64,000 bases of DNA, taken from assembly GCF_009769385.1 (NCBI RefSeq), contig NZ_VKAB01000031.1, positions 84,077-148,076 on the forward strand, in the 5' to 3' direction. The position numbers were made by a program, and so were the translations under genes. Origin of the DNA: Saccharothrix deserti. Lineage in GTDB: Bacteria > Actinomycetota > Actinomycetes > Mycobacteriales > Pseudonocardiaceae. Positions 1 through 8,376 of this stretch are shown piece by piece; the first letter of the stretch is position 1; each line of letters starts with the position of its first letter. The notes under the pieces are model-generated. The model searched no databases. It saw only the letters and a list, made by a program, of their open reading frames with translations, and had not been told where the DNA came from.

Positions 1-2
1 GA

Positions 3-521
3 ACCGCGCGGCACGTGTTCACGGTGACCGTCTTCGCGTGGGACGACGCCTACCCGTACGCCTATCCGCAGCACCCGTACGCCTATCCGTACGGCGGGTA
101 CCAGTACGGCTCCCCGTACGGCTACCCGCCGGGCGGCTACGCGCCGCGCGGCTGGTCGTTCACCAAGAAGTTCACCGTCGAACCGTGCGTGGTGCCCCCC
201 ACGACGACAACGACGGTCCCGGCCACGACGAAGCCCCCAAAGCCCTCGAAGCCGGAGAAGACCACCACGACGCCGGTTCCCGTCACCACCACACCCGTGA
301 CGACCACGACCACCGTGGAGACCACGACGACAACGACCACGACGCCGTTGACGTTCGACTGGCCCACCACGCGACCGAAGGCGGTCGTGATCCCCGCCGC
401 CAACGACAGCGAACTGCCCGACACGGGCGCGGACGTGACCGCCCCGTTGGTGCTCGGCGTGCTGCTCCTCACCGGCGGCGTCATCGTGCTCGTCCTGCTG
501 CGCCGCCGAATCCAGGGGTAG
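3..521 (+). CDS. LPXTG-type cell-surface protein, 5' end cut by the window
   Basis: Partial gene. The frame is open to the window edge and no signal peptide is visible, so the true start lies upstream; the GTG at 15 is internal. The residues before TVEPCV match the same stretch of the next gene, so the two are tandem paralogues. After it come a Pro/Thr/Lys-rich stalk, the sorting motif LPDTG 35 residues from the end, a hydrophobic segment and an RRR tail, the layout of class E/F sortase substrates in actinomycetes. It differs from its paralogue by a Tyr/Pro/Gly-rich insertion (YPYAYP repeats) inside the folded domain. A wall- or membrane-anchored surface protein is likely; its binding partner is unknown. 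Confidence 0.8.
   Translation, partial: TARHVFTVTVFAWDDAYPYAYPQHPYAYPYGGYQYGSPYGYPPGGYAPRGWSFTKKFTVEPCVVPPTTTTTVPATTKPPKPSKPEKTTTTPVPVTTTPVTTTTTVETTTTTTTTPLTFDWPTTRPKAVVIPAANDSELPDTGADVTAPLVLGVLLLTGGVIVLVLLRRRIQG
52..89 (+). repeat. In-frame 17-bp direct repeat in Tyr-rich insertion
   Basis: Two identical 17-bp copies (52-68 and 73-89, period 21 bp, unit beginning acccgtacgcc) encode PYAYP repeats. The period is a multiple of three and keeps the frame. Confidence 0.8.
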
Positions 522-641
522 ATAACGGAAAGCGACCGTCCCACCTTACGCGAAGTAATTACGGCTACCCCATTCGGGTAGTTAATTGCACCCCGCTAGG
601 GTGACGTCGTTTCTCCTCAGCCCTTCCCTCAGGAGCCCCTC

Positions 642-1304
642 ATGCAGCTCGCACGAGTAGTCGGTGCGGCCATCGGTGTCGTCGCGACCATCGCGACCAC
701 CACTCTGGTCATGGCACTGCCGGCCTCGGCGCACACCCCGACGCTGACCCCGAAGTGCGAAAACGGCACGGCCAGCCTCACGGTGAAGCTCAGGGCCTAC
801 GCCCAGAGCACCGATCAGAAGTCGAACCACATCAAGGTCACCGTCGACGGCAAGGAGGTGGAGAACAAGGACTTCAGCGCGAGCTTCGACGGGGCCTACT
901 CCGCCACCGGCGACGTGAAGCGCGAGTTCGTCGTCGAAGTGACCGCGTACGACGGCAACCAGTTCTCCTTCAAGAAGACGGAGACCGTCGAGCCGTGCGT
1001 GGCGGTCACCTCGACGTCCAGCACCACCACGACGACCACGACGACCAGCACCACGGTTGAGACGACCACGACGACGACCGAGGCGACCACCACCACCACG
1101 GAGCCGACCACGTCGGAGTCCTCGCCGGCCGGCACCACGACGACCACGACGACCACGCCCGCGATCGTGGCGGTGGCCGACACGGGCGGTCTGGCCGACA
1201 CGGGCGCGAGCATCGCGATCCCGCTGGTGATCGGCGTCGTCCTGCTCGGCGGTGGCGCGGCCCTGCTGATCGTCCTGCGTCGGCGGGCAGCCGGTAACCA
1301 GTAG
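642..1304 (+). CDS. Sortase-type surface protein with Thr-rich stalk
   Basis: 220 residues. The ATG has a good ribosome site (aggag at 631-635, 6 nt upstream). Signal peptide about 1-31 (cleavage near PASAH), a beta-rich extracellular domain about 32-120 ending in TVEPCV, an almost pure Thr/Ser/Glu stalk about 122-172, then a LADTG sorting-like motif at 184-188, a membrane segment and an RRR tail. LADTG departs from LPXTG at position 2, and DTG also occurs just before it (VADTGG), so two candidate motifs lie side by side. It is a paralogue of the upstream partial gene. Its stop codon lies in a 7-bp tandem repeat. Function beyond surface display is not evident. Confidence 0.85.
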   Translation: MQLARVVGAAIGVVATIATTTLVMALPASAHTPTLTPKCENGTASLTVKLRAYAQSTDQKSNHIKVTVDGKEVENKDFSASFDGAYSATGDVKREFVVEVTAYDGNQFSFKKTETVEPCVAVTSTSSTTTTTTTTSTTVETTTTTTEATTTTTEPTTSESSPAGTTTTTTTTPAIVAVADTGGLADTGASIAIPLVIGVVLLGGGAALLIVLRRRAAGNQ

Positions 1305-1346
1305 CCGGTAGCCGGTAGCCGGTAGCCGGTAGCCGGTAGCCGGTAG
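1301..1346 (+). repeat. Heptamer tandem repeat gtagccg, 6 copies plus partial
   Basis: Perfect copies begin at 1301, 1308, 1315, 1322, 1329 and 1336, with a partial at 1343. The first copy contains the TAG stop of the surface-protein gene. Because 7 is not a multiple of 3, later TAGs fall in all three plus-strand frames. Confidence 0.95.
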
Positions 1347-1359
1347 AGCAACGAACACG

Positions 1360-1402
1360 ACTCGGCCCCGGTCCTTCCACAGTGGAGTGACCGGGGCCGA
1401 GT
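1360..1402. terminator. Bidirectional hairpin terminator between convergent genes
   Basis: A perfect 14-bp inverted repeat (1360-1373 and 1389-1402; arm actcggccccggtc) sits midway between the converging surface-protein and dehydrogenase genes. There is no T-run, as is usual in actinomycetes. Confidence 0.85.
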
Positions 1403-1409
1403 GCTGTGC

Positions 1410-1444
1410 GGGGCCAGGGGCTAGGGGCTAGGGGCTAGGGGCAG
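1410..1444 (-). repeat. Heptamer tandem repeat ggggcta, 3 perfect and 2 diverged copies
   Basis: Perfect copies at 1417, 1424 and 1431; edge copies at 1410 (ggggcca) and 1438 (ggggcag). The array spans the last codons and the stop (CTA at 1421-1423 on plus) of the minus-strand dehydrogenase. The other two CTA triplets lie in its other frames, mirroring the array across the terminator. Confidence 0.95.
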
Positions 1445-2425
1445 CACCTGGATCTTGCGCCCCTGCCCCGCCTGGAACCGGGACAGCGCCGAGGCGTAGT
1501 CGGCCAGCGGCAGGCGGTCGCTGATGAACACCTCCGGGTCGAGCACACCGGTGGCGAACAGGTCGGCCGCCCGTTCGAACGAGTGCAGCACCGCCATCGA
1601 GCCGGTGATGGTGATCTCCTGGTTGTAGATGCGGTACGGGTCGATGGTCACCCGCGCCGCGTAGTCGGAGACGCCGAACTGGAGGAACGTGCCGCCCTTC
1701 GCGACCCGGCCCAGCCCGTCCTGGATCGCCTTCTCGTTGCCGGTGGCGTCGATGACGACGTCCCAGCCCTCCGGCCGGTCCAGCTCGTCGGCCGACGTCG
1801 CGGTGCCGCTGACGCCCAGCAGCTCGGCGGTGGCCAGGCGCTCCGGGTTGAGGTCGACGATCTCGATGGACGACGCACCCGTGAGCTTGCCGAGTTGCAG
1901 CATCATCAGGCCCATCGTGCCCGAGCCGTAGATCAGCACCCGACTGGCCAACCGCGACCGCAGCACGTCGTAACCGCGCACCGCGCACGACAGCGGCTCG
2001 ATCAGCGCGGCGTCCTCGGTGCGCACGTGGTCGGGCAGCTTCACGCAGTTCGCCACCGGCGCCAGCGCGTACTCGGCCGCGCCGCCGCCCGTCGTGACGC
2101 CGATCGCGGCCCACCGCTCGCACAGGTTGTTGCGCCCCGACCGGCACATGCGGCACTCGTGGCAGTACAGCGACGGGTCCACCGCGACCCGGTCGCCGAC
2201 CTCGACCTCGGTGACGTCCGACCCGATCTCCGCGACCACGCCCGCGAACTCGTGACCGGGCACCACCGGCAGCGTCGGCGCGAACTCGCCCTGCAGGATG
2301 TGCAGGTCGGTGCCGCACAGCCCGCACGCCGCGACGTCCACGACGACCTGGCGCGGGCCGGGCGTCGGGTCCGGCACCTCGGCGACCTCCACCGCGCCGA
2401 CCCCGGTGATCACGGCTGCTTTCAC
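1421..2425 (-). CDS. Zinc-dependent polyol (sorbitol/xylitol-type) dehydrogenase
   Basis: 334-residue medium-chain dehydrogenase, probably oxidising an imported sugar alcohol to the ketose with NAD(P). Catalytic-zinc residues are in place: Cys37 in CGLCGTD and the GHE motif at 57-59. Four Cys of the structural-zinc lobe lie in YCHECRMCRSGRNNLC. The Rossmann glycine motif is in YGSGTMG. The GTG start overlaps the permease stop by 4 bp (GTGA), so it is last in the uptake operon and translationally coupled. A longer open frame runs upstream but is a shadow over the permease. Substrate is inferred from context; L-threonine or other polyol dehydrogenases are alternatives. Confidence 0.88.
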   Translation of the reverse strand: MKAAVITGVGAVEVAEVPDPTPGPRQVVVDVAACGLCGTDLHILQGEFAPTLPVVPGHEFAGVVAEIGSDVTEVEVGDRVAVDPSLYCHECRMCRSGRNNLCERWAAIGVTTGGGAAEYALAPVANCVKLPDHVRTEDAALIEPLSCAVRGYDVLRSRLASRVLIYGSGTMGLMMLQLGKLTGASSIEIVDLNPERLATAELLGVSGTATSADELDRPEGWDVVIDATGNEKAIQDGLGRVAKGGTFLQFGVSDYAARVTIDPYRIYNQEITITGSMAVLHSFERAADLFATGVLDPEVFISDRLPLADYASALSRFQAGQGRKIQVLPLAPSP

Positions 2426-3222
2426 TTCACGGCTCCCAGAGAAAGGCCCTGGACCAGCTTGTCCTGGGCGGCGAACCCGGCGACGAGCACCGGCAGCGAC
2501 ACCACCACGGCGGCGGCGCACACCTTGGCCAGGAACAAACCCTGGCTGGTGACGAACCCGGTGAGGTAGACCGGCGCGGTGCCCGCGACCACGCCGGTCA
2601 GCACGCGGGCGAACAGCAACTCGTTCCAGCTGAAGATGAAGCAGATCAACGAGGTCGCCGCGATACCGGGCATGGCGACCGGCGCGACCACCCGGCGCAG
2701 CGTGGTGACCAGGCCCGCGCCGTCCAGCGCGGCGGCCTCCAGGATCTCCCCCGGCACCTCGGCCAGGAACGACCGCATCAGCCACACCGCGATCGGCAGG
2801 TTCATCGACGTGTAGAGCACGACCAGGAACGAGATGTTGTCCAGCATCCCGGTGTACTGCGCGACCAGGTAGATCGGCAGCAGACCGGCGACGACCGGCA
2901 GCATCTTGGTGGACAGGAAGAAGAACAGCACGTCCGACCACTTCTCGACCTTCTTGATCGAGAGCGCGTACGCCGCCGGGATCGCCAGCAGCAGCACCAG
3001 CACCGTGGAGCCGATCGACGCGCTGAGCGAGTTGATCAGCGGCGGCCACGGGTCGGAGTCGAAGAACGCGGCGTAGCTGTCGAACGTGACGGGCGCGGCC
3101 AACGACGGCGGGTTCGTCGCCGCGTCGGGCTCGCTGTGCAGCGAGGTGAGCACCATCCACGCCACCGGCGCGAAGAACAGCAGGCCGGCGAACCACGCGG
3201 CCAAACCCAGGATCCGGCTCAT
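2422..3222 (-). CDS. Sugar/polyol ABC transporter permease (MalG-type)
   Basis: 266 residues, six predicted membrane helices. The EAA loop (EILEAAALDGAG) about two-thirds along docks the ATPase. CUT1-family inner-membrane subunit. The ATG overlaps the stop of the upstream permease (ATGA) and its own stop overlaps the GTG of the dehydrogenase. No ATP-binding subunit gene lies in the operon, so a shared MsiK-type ATPase encoded elsewhere is the likely motor. Confidence 0.9.
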   Translation of the reverse strand: MSRILGLAAWFAGLLFFAPVAWMVLTSLHSEPDAATNPPSLAAPVTFDSYAAFFDSDPWPPLINSLSASIGSTVLVLLLAIPAAYALSIKKVEKWSDVLFFFLSTKMLPVVAGLLPIYLVAQYTGMLDNISFLVVLYTSMNLPIAVWLMRSFLAEVPGEILEAAALDGAGLVTTLRRVVAPVAMPGIAATSLICFIFSWNELLFARVLTGVVAGTAPVYLTGFVTSQGLFLAKVCAAAVVVSLPVLVAGFAAQDKLVQGLSLGAVK

Positions 3223-4166
3223 CCCCGCACCTCCTCGCGCAGCAACGACGACACCACGCGCAACGCGAACGTGGCGATGACGATCGACCCGACCACCACG
3301 ACCACACCGGCGGCGGACGCCTGGCCGTAGTCGTGCGCCTGGTAGAACGTCTGGTAGATCGTGTACGGCAGGTTCGCCGTGCCCAGACCGCCGGACGTGA
3401 TGGTGAAGACGGCGTCGAAGTTCTGCACGATGTAGATCGACCCGAGCAGCGCGCCCAACTCCAGGTACTGCCGCAGGTGCGGCAGCGTCAGGTAGCGGAA
3501 CACCTGCCACGGCGTGGCGCCGTCGATGCGCGCGGCCTCGACCGCGTCCTGCGGGCGGCTCTGCAGGCCCGCCAACAGGATCAGCATCATGAACGGCGTC
3601 CACTGCCACACCAGCGACGCCTCGACCGCGAGCAACGGCATCCCGCTGATCCACTCCGGCTGCGGCGCGTCGGCGCCGAACAGCCACGTCAGCACACCGT
3701 TGAGCAGGCCGTACTCCGGGTTGTAGAGCGCGTGCTTCCACAGCAGCGCGGCGGCGACCGGCACCACCAGGAACGGTGCGATGAGCATCGTGCGCACCAG
3801 GCCGCGCCCGGCGAACTTGCGGTCCAGCAGCAGGGCCAACCCCAGCCCGAGGACGAGGCTGACCAGCACCACGGTCGCGGTCAGCACGGCCGTGACCCCG
3901 ATGGCCGACCGCAGGTCCGGGTCGGTGAACACGGCGGTGTAGTTGTCGATGCCCGCGAAGCCGCGGTTCGTCGGATCGAGGGAATTCCACCGCATCAGCG
4001 AGATCACCAGCGTGGCCACGAACGGCAGCTGGGTAACCACGATCGTGAAGACCAGGGCGGGCAGGAGCGGGGCGCGCCGTACCCAGCGCGCCGCCGCCTT
4101 CACCTGCCCCGTCCGCGCCGGGGGCCTGGGCTCGGCCCGCGCCACGGCCTCCCGCACGGCGGTCAC
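3219..4166 (-). CDS. Sugar/polyol ABC transporter permease (MalF-type)
   Basis: 315 residues. A cytoplasmic N-terminal tail of about 35 residues is followed by six membrane helices, with the EAA loop (AVEAARIDGATPWQ) in the last third. It pairs with the MalG-type permease that overlaps its stop by 4 bp. It starts 31 bp after the binding-protein gene. Closest family by appearance is the sorbitol/mannitol (SmoF-like) CUT1 importers. Confidence 0.9.
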   Translation of the reverse strand: MTAVREAVARAEPRPPARTGQVKAAARWVRRAPLLPALVFTIVVTQLPFVATLVISLMRWNSLDPTNRGFAGIDNYTAVFTDPDLRSAIGVTAVLTATVVLVSLVLGLGLALLLDRKFAGRGLVRTMLIAPFLVVPVAAALLWKHALYNPEYGLLNGVLTWLFGADAPQPEWISGMPLLAVEASLVWQWTPFMMLILLAGLQSRPQDAVEAARIDGATPWQVFRYLTLPHLRQYLELGALLGSIYIVQNFDAVFTITSGGLGTANLPYTIYQTFYQAHDYGQASAAGVVVVVGSIVIATFALRVVSSLLREEVRG

Positions 4167-4197
4167 CGGGTCCTCCCGATGGGGGTGGGGTTGCTCA

Positions 4198-5541
4198 TCA
4201 GTTCCCCCGGTACTTCTTCGCGACGGTTTCGGCCAACGCCTGGCTCTCGTCCAGCGCGGCGTCCACTGTGGTCGAACCGGCGATGGCGGCGCTGATCTTC
4301 TGCGACACCTGCGTGCCCAGGTCGGTGAACTCGGGGATGCCGACGAACTGGATGCCGCTCACCGGCCGTTCCTGCACGCCGGGGTCGGTCGGCTTGGCGC
4401 CCGCGATGGCCGCCTCCGCCTGCTTGGCGAACGAACTGCCCGCCGCCAGGTACTCGGGGCGCTGGTAGGTGGACGAGCGCTTGCCGTCCGGGACCTTGGA
4501 CCAGCCCAGGTTCTTGCCGACCAGCTCCTCGTAGCCCTTGCCGGACGCCCAGGACACGAACTTCCACGCGTTGTCGGCCTTCTTGCTGGCCTTCTGGATG
4601 CCGAACGCCCAGGTGTAGAGCCACGCGGAGCTCTCGGTCTCCACCACGGGAGCCTGGGCGAAGCCGAGCTTGCCCTTCACCGGCGAGTCGTCGGCCTCCA
4701 GCAGACCGGCGGCGACCGTGGCGTCGTACCACATGGCGACCTTGCCCTGGGTCATGTTGTTCAGGCACTCGGCGAACCCGGCCTGCGGCGCGCCCGCCTC
4801 ACCGTGCGCGCGGACCAGGTCGACGTAGAACTTCGTGGCTTCCTTGAACTCCGGCGCGTTGACCTGCGCCTGCCAGTCCTTGGTGAACCACGTGCCGCCG
4901 AACGTGTTGACCACGGTGGTCAGCGGCGCCATCAGCTGGCCCCAGCCGGGCTGGCCGCGCAGGCAGATGCCCTTCATGCCGGGCTGCGCGCCGTCGACCT
5001 GGGCGGCGATGTCGGCGACCTGCTGCCACGTCGGCTTCTCCGGCATGGTGAGGCCCTTGGCGTCCAGCACGTCCTTGCGGTACATGAGGAACGACGACTC
5101 GCCGTAGAACGGCTCGGCGTACACCTTGCCGTCGGCGGCGGTCAGCGACTGGCGGATCGGTTCCAGGATGTCGTCCTGGTCGAAGCCGGTGTCCTTGGCG
5201 AAGTAGTCGTCCAGCGGGGTGAGCCAGCCGTTCTTCGCGTAGATCGGCGTCTCGTAGTTGCTGATCGTGGCCACGTCGTACTGGCCGGCCTGGCTGGAGA
5301 AGTCCTGGCTGATCTTGTCGCGGACGTCGTTCTCGGGCAGGACGGTGAAGTTGACCGTGATGCCGGTGTCCTTGGTGAAGTTCTCCGCGGCGAGCTTCTG
5401 CAGGTCCTGCATCTGCGGGTTGTTCACCATGAGGACGTTGATCGAGTTGTCGGATCCGCCGCCACCGCCGCCCGCGCCGGCGCACGCGGTCGTGGCCAGG
5501 AGTACCGCGGCGGCCAAGCCGCCATACCGGAATGACTTCAT
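4198..5541 (-). CDS. ABC transporter substrate-binding lipoprotein (polyol type)
   Basis: 447 residues. Lipoprotein signal with lipobox ending ATTAC, Cys20 lipidated, then a Gly-rich linker and a family 1 solute-binding fold. The SNYETPIYAKNGWL and YGESSFLMYRKDVL stretches resemble mannitol/sorbitol binding proteins (SmoE-like). It captures substrate outside the membrane for the two downstream permeases. Codon use and length are normal. Ligand identity is inferred from the dehydrogenase in the operon. Confidence 0.9.
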   Translation of the reverse strand: MKSFRYGGLAAAVLLATTACAGAGGGGGGSDNSINVLMVNNPQMQDLQKLAAENFTKDTGITVNFTVLPENDVRDKISQDFSSQAGQYDVATISNYETPIYAKNGWLTPLDDYFAKDTGFDQDDILEPIRQSLTAADGKVYAEPFYGESSFLMYRKDVLDAKGLTMPEKPTWQQVADIAAQVDGAQPGMKGICLRGQPGWGQLMAPLTTVVNTFGGTWFTKDWQAQVNAPEFKEATKFYVDLVRAHGEAGAPQAGFAECLNNMTQGKVAMWYDATVAAGLLEADDSPVKGKLGFAQAPVVETESSAWLYTWAFGIQKASKKADNAWKFVSWASGKGYEELVGKNLGWSKVPDGKRSSTYQRPEYLAAGSSFAKQAEAAIAGAKPTDPGVQERPVSGIQFVGIPEFTDLGTQVSQKISAAIAGSTTVDAALDESQALAETVAKKYRGN

Positions 5542-5571
5542 CGTCCTGCCTTCCTCGGGGCGAGCGGAACC

Positions 5572-5594
5572 AGACCCCTGGTGCGTCGGGGTCT
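5572..5594 (-). promoter_or_regulatory. Intercistronic hairpin between regulator and binding-protein genes
   Basis: Inverted repeat agacccc (5572-5578) / ggggtct (5588-5594) with a 9-nt loop in the 92-bp gap. It could attenuate read-through or protect the downstream mRNA, which is common where the binding protein must outnumber other subunits. No test is possible from sequence alone. Confidence 0.4.
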
Positions 5595-5633
5595 CGGGCT
5601 GGGGATCGGGGTGGTGACTCGGCTGTGCGGTTT

Positions 5634-6395
5634 TCAGGCCCGGACGACTTTGGGTCCGAGCAGCGAGTAGCGGTGCGCCTCGCCTGCGGGCAGCACGGAG
5701 TCGGTGACGACCGCCTCCAGGTCGGCGACGCCACCGAACCGGTGGAAGCTGGCGACGCCGAACTTCGTGTGCACGCCGACGAAGATCCGCCGGCGGGCCG
5801 ACGCCAAGGCCTGCGCCTTGACCGCGCCCACCGCGGGGTCGGGGGTGGTGAGGCCGTGCTCACGGGAGATGCCGTTCGCCCCGATGTAGGCGAGGTCGAT
5901 CACCATCTCCGACAGCATGCGGGTGGCCCAGTGGTCCACGGTCGCGAGCGTGCGGCCGCGGACCCGTCCGCCGAGCAGGAGCACGGTCGCGGAAGGGACT
6001 TCGGACAGCACCGCGGCGGTGGGCAGCGACGCGGTGATCACGGTCAACGGCCTGCCGGTCGGCAGGGACTCGGCCACGAGCTGGGGTGTGTAGCCCTCGT
6101 CGATGAACACCGTCTCCGCGTCACCGAGCCGGTCCGCGGCGGCACGGGCGATCCGCCGCTTCTCCGGCACCATCGACGCGGACCTGAACTTCAGCCCGGT
6201 CTCGTACCCGGCGCTCTCCACCGGGAACGCGCCGCCGTGCGTGCGGCGGACCAGGCCGTGCTCGTCCAGCAGGCGCAGGTCGCGCCGCACGGTCTCCTGC
6301 GCGACCTCGAGTTCGGCCGCGATCTCGGCGACGTCGACGCGGCCGTCCGCCCGTGCGCGGGCCAGGATGCGGCGCTTGCGTTCGTCCGCCCGCAT
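5634..6395 (-). CDS. DeoR-family transcriptional regulator of the polyol operon
   Basis: 253 residues. N-terminal winged HTH about 6-57 (DVAEIAAELEVAQETVRRDL, LDEHGLVRRTHGGA, the DeoR signature), then a sugar-phosphate isomerase-like sensor domain. DeoR proteins usually respond to a phosphorylated sugar, yet no kinase gene is present here, so the effector must be made elsewhere. First gene of the uptake operon, 92 bp upstream of the binding protein. It probably represses its own promoter, where two inverted repeats lie upstream. Confidence 0.9.
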   Translation of the reverse strand: MRADERKRRILARARADGRVDVAEIAAELEVAQETVRRDLRLLDEHGLVRRTHGGAFPVESAGYETGLKFRSASMVPEKRRIARAAADRLGDAETVFIDEGYTPQLVAESLPTGRPLTVITASLPTAAVLSEVPSATVLLLGGRVRGRTLATVDHWATRMLSEMVIDLAYIGANGISREHGLTTPDPAVGAVKAQALASARRRIFVGVHTKFGVASFHRFGGVADLEAVVTDSVLPAGEAHRYSLLGPKVVRA

Positions 6396-6447
6396 CTATC
6401 GCCTCCTGCCCGCTCGGACCGTCGCTGCCCGTTCGGGCCGCGCATAA

Positions 6448-6485
6448 GGTGTAACACCGGGGAAACAGTGTGGCTAGCGCCACAC
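6448..6485. promoter_or_regulatory. Two inverted repeats upstream of the DeoR gene (candidate operators)
   Basis: ggtgt-a-acacc at 6448-6458 and gtgtggc-tagc-gccacac at 6468-6485, both perfect, 53-90 bp upstream of the DeoR start. They share a GTGT/ACAC core and are the best candidates for autoregulation of the polyol operon. Confidence 0.5.
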
Positions 6486-6600
6486 CCAGGTGAACGATGC
6501 CCGGGTTTCGCCCGTTTCGCCTGACCGAACGCACACCAACGGCCCGGATCCGTGCCCGAATCGACATGACCGGGTGCCCGTTCCCACTCGTATGGACAAA

Positions 6601-6643
6601 ACGAGCAGGCCCCCGAGTTCACGCGACTCGGGGGCCTGCTCGT
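6601..6643 (-). terminator. Strong hairpin terminator after the old yellow enzyme gene
   Basis: Perfect 18-bp stem (6601-6618 / 6626-6643) with a 7-nt loop, about 30 bp past the stop of the minus-strand oxidoreductase. The rest of 6396-6600 holds only the candidate operators above. Confidence 0.85.
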
Positions 6644-6673
6644 GCGACTCGCGCCCGGATCGGGCACCGGGGG

Positions 6674-7747
6674 TCAGGCCGAGGCGGTGGCCAGGGCCGG
6701 GTAGTCGATGTAGCCCTTCTCGGTGCCGCCGAAGAAGGTCGACGGGTCCGGGGTGTTGAAGGGGGCGCCGGTGGCCAGGCGGGCGGGCAGGTCCGGGTTG
6801 GCCAGGAACAGGGCGCCGAAGCTCAACGCGTCCGCGGTGCCGTCGTCGAGCAGTTCCAGGTGGTCCGGGCCGGTGACGCCGTCGGGCGTGAACGGGTTGA
6901 GGATCAGGGTGCCGGAGAAGCGCTCGCGCAGCTTCAGCGTCAACGCCCGCGCGTCCGCCTCGGCGATGTGCAGGTAGGCCAGGCCGATCGGGTTGATGGC
7001 GTCGACCAACGCCGGGTAGAGCTCGTGGTGGGATTCCTCGGCGATGTCGTTGTACTGGTTGGCCGGGGAGATCCGCAGGCCGACGCGGTGCGCGCCGATC
7101 GCCTCGGACACCGCGCGGACGACCTCGACCACGAACCGGGTGCGGTTCTCGACCGAGCCGCCCCACTCGTCGTCACGCAGGTTGGTGTTGTCGGCCAGGA
7201 ACTGGTGCAGCAGGTAGCCGTTGGCCCCGTGCAGCTCGATCCCGTCGAACCCGGCCTCGACCGCGTTGCGCGCGGCGGCGGCGAAGTCGGCGATGGTGGC
7301 CTCGATGTCCGCGTGGCTCAGCTCGAACGGCGTGACGAGGTCGAGCATCTCGGAGCCGGTGAACACCTTGCCCTCCGCGCGCACCGCGGACGCGCTCACC
7401 GGGTGCAGGTCACCGGGCAGCAGGCTCGGGTGGCCGATCCGGCCGGCGTGCATGAGCTGCGCGAAGATCCGCCCGCCCGCCGCGTGCACCGCGTCCGTGA
7501 CACCGCGCCAGGCCTCGATCTGCTCCTCGGTGTGCAGACCGGGCGTGTGCGTGTACCCCTGGCCGACCGCGGACGGCTGGATGCCCTCGGTGATGATCAG
7601 CCCGGCACTGGCGCGCTGGGCGTAGTACTCGGCCATGACCGGCGTCGGCACGGTGTCGTAGGCCCGGCTCCGGGTCATCGGCGACATGACGATCCGGTTC
7701 GGCAACTTGGTGCCGGCCAGGTCCAACGGCTGGAACGCGGTGCTCAT
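6674..7747 (-). CDS. Old yellow enzyme family alkene reductase
   Basis: 357-residue FMN flavoprotein that reduces activated C=C bonds (enones, maleimides, nitro compounds) with NAD(P)H. TIM-barrel fold; active-site His173 and Asn176 in ELHGANGY with Tyr178 as proton donor, and the TEG and HAGR motifs for FMN binding. Length matches NemA/OYE bacterial members. Divergent from a MarR regulator with a 113-bp shared promoter region, the usual arrangement for a xenobiotic- or electrophile-inducible reductase. Confidence 0.92.
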   Translation of the reverse strand: MSTAFQPLDLAGTKLPNRIVMSPMTRSRAYDTVPTPVMAEYYAQRASAGLIITEGIQPSAVGQGYTHTPGLHTEEQIEAWRGVTDAVHAAGGRIFAQLMHAGRIGHPSLLPGDLHPVSASAVRAEGKVFTGSEMLDLVTPFELSHADIEATIADFAAAARNAVEAGFDGIELHGANGYLLHQFLADNTNLRDDEWGGSVENRTRFVVEVVRAVSEAIGAHRVGLRISPANQYNDIAEESHHELYPALVDAINPIGLAYLHIAEADARALTLKLRERFSGTLILNPFTPDGVTGPDHLELLDDGTADALSFGALFLANPDLPARLATGAPFNTPDPSTFFGGTEKGYIDYPALATASA

Positions 7748-7767
7748 CGCTGTTTCCTCCAGGGTGT

Positions 7768-7788
7768 GCTGTTACCTGTCCGAACAGC
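7768..7788. promoter_or_regulatory. Candidate MarR operator in divergent promoter
   Basis: Inverted repeat gctgtt-N9-aacagc between the reductase (start 7747) and MarR (start 7861) genes. Its position suits dual repression of both. Confidence 0.45.
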
Positions 7789-7860
7789 TATCCCCCGAAG
7801 TCTATTCCGAAATCCACTGTTGTGACGGCACTCACGATCCAGCGCGACTAGAATCGAAGC

Positions 7861-8376
7861 ATGGCCCCGACCGGAGAAACGCGCACGTCACTGCCCATTC
7901 CCCAGGTCGCCGAGAACGGCAGGGTCAGCCATGCCATCTTCCGCGTCGCCCGATTGCACCGCATGCTCGCCGGTCAGCTGCTCAGGCAGGCAGGTCTGCA
8001 CCCGGGCCAGGAGCAGGTGATGATGCACCTCTGGGACTGCGGCCCGCAGCGGCAGGCCGCGCTGTGCGGCGTGCTGGACTCGGACTCCCCGACCATGACC
8101 AGGACCGTGCAGCGCCTGGAACGCGCGGGCTTCGTGCGCCGCTCCCCCGACCCGACCGACGGCCGCGCGACGATCATCGAGGCGACCGCCGCCAGCCAGG
8201 CCCTGCGCCGCGAGGTCGAACGCGTCTGGCGGGAGCTGGAGGAGGCCACGCTCGGGGACATGGACGACGACCAGCAGGCCGAGACCCTGCGGGTGCTCAG
8301 CCTGGTGGAGTGCAACCTGGCGACCCGGACGCACCGGCCCGTACCCGGTCAGGACGGGTCTGCCGGGCCTGCCTGA
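7861..8376 (+). CDS. MarR-family transcriptional regulator
   Basis: 171 residues. Central winged HTH about 50-120 (RQAALCGVLDSDSPTMTRTV, then RSPDPTDGRATI as the wing) flanked by dimerisation helices. Probably controls the divergent reductase gene. No conserved redox Cys pair is evident, so ligand binding rather than thiol switching is more likely. Its 3' end overlaps the convergent enoyl-CoA hydratase-like gene by 80 bp. Confidence 0.88.
   Translation: MAPTGETRTSLPIPQVAENGRVSHAIFRVARLHRMLAGQLLRQAGLHPGQEQVMMHLWDCGPQRQAALCGVLDSDSPTMTRTVQRLERAGFVRRSPDPTDGRATIIEATAASQALRREVERVWRELEEATLGDMDDDQQAETLRVLSLVECNLATRTHRPVPGQDGSAGPA

Noticed and set aside
240..1180. Short regular repeats as a CRISPR or satellite array
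   Set aside because: They are Thr codon runs in two surface-protein stalks, in frame and without spacers.
4163..4768. Second small gene at the end of the binding-protein gene
   Set aside because: Different frame, Arg/Gly-rich composition, no motif; shadow of the binding protein.
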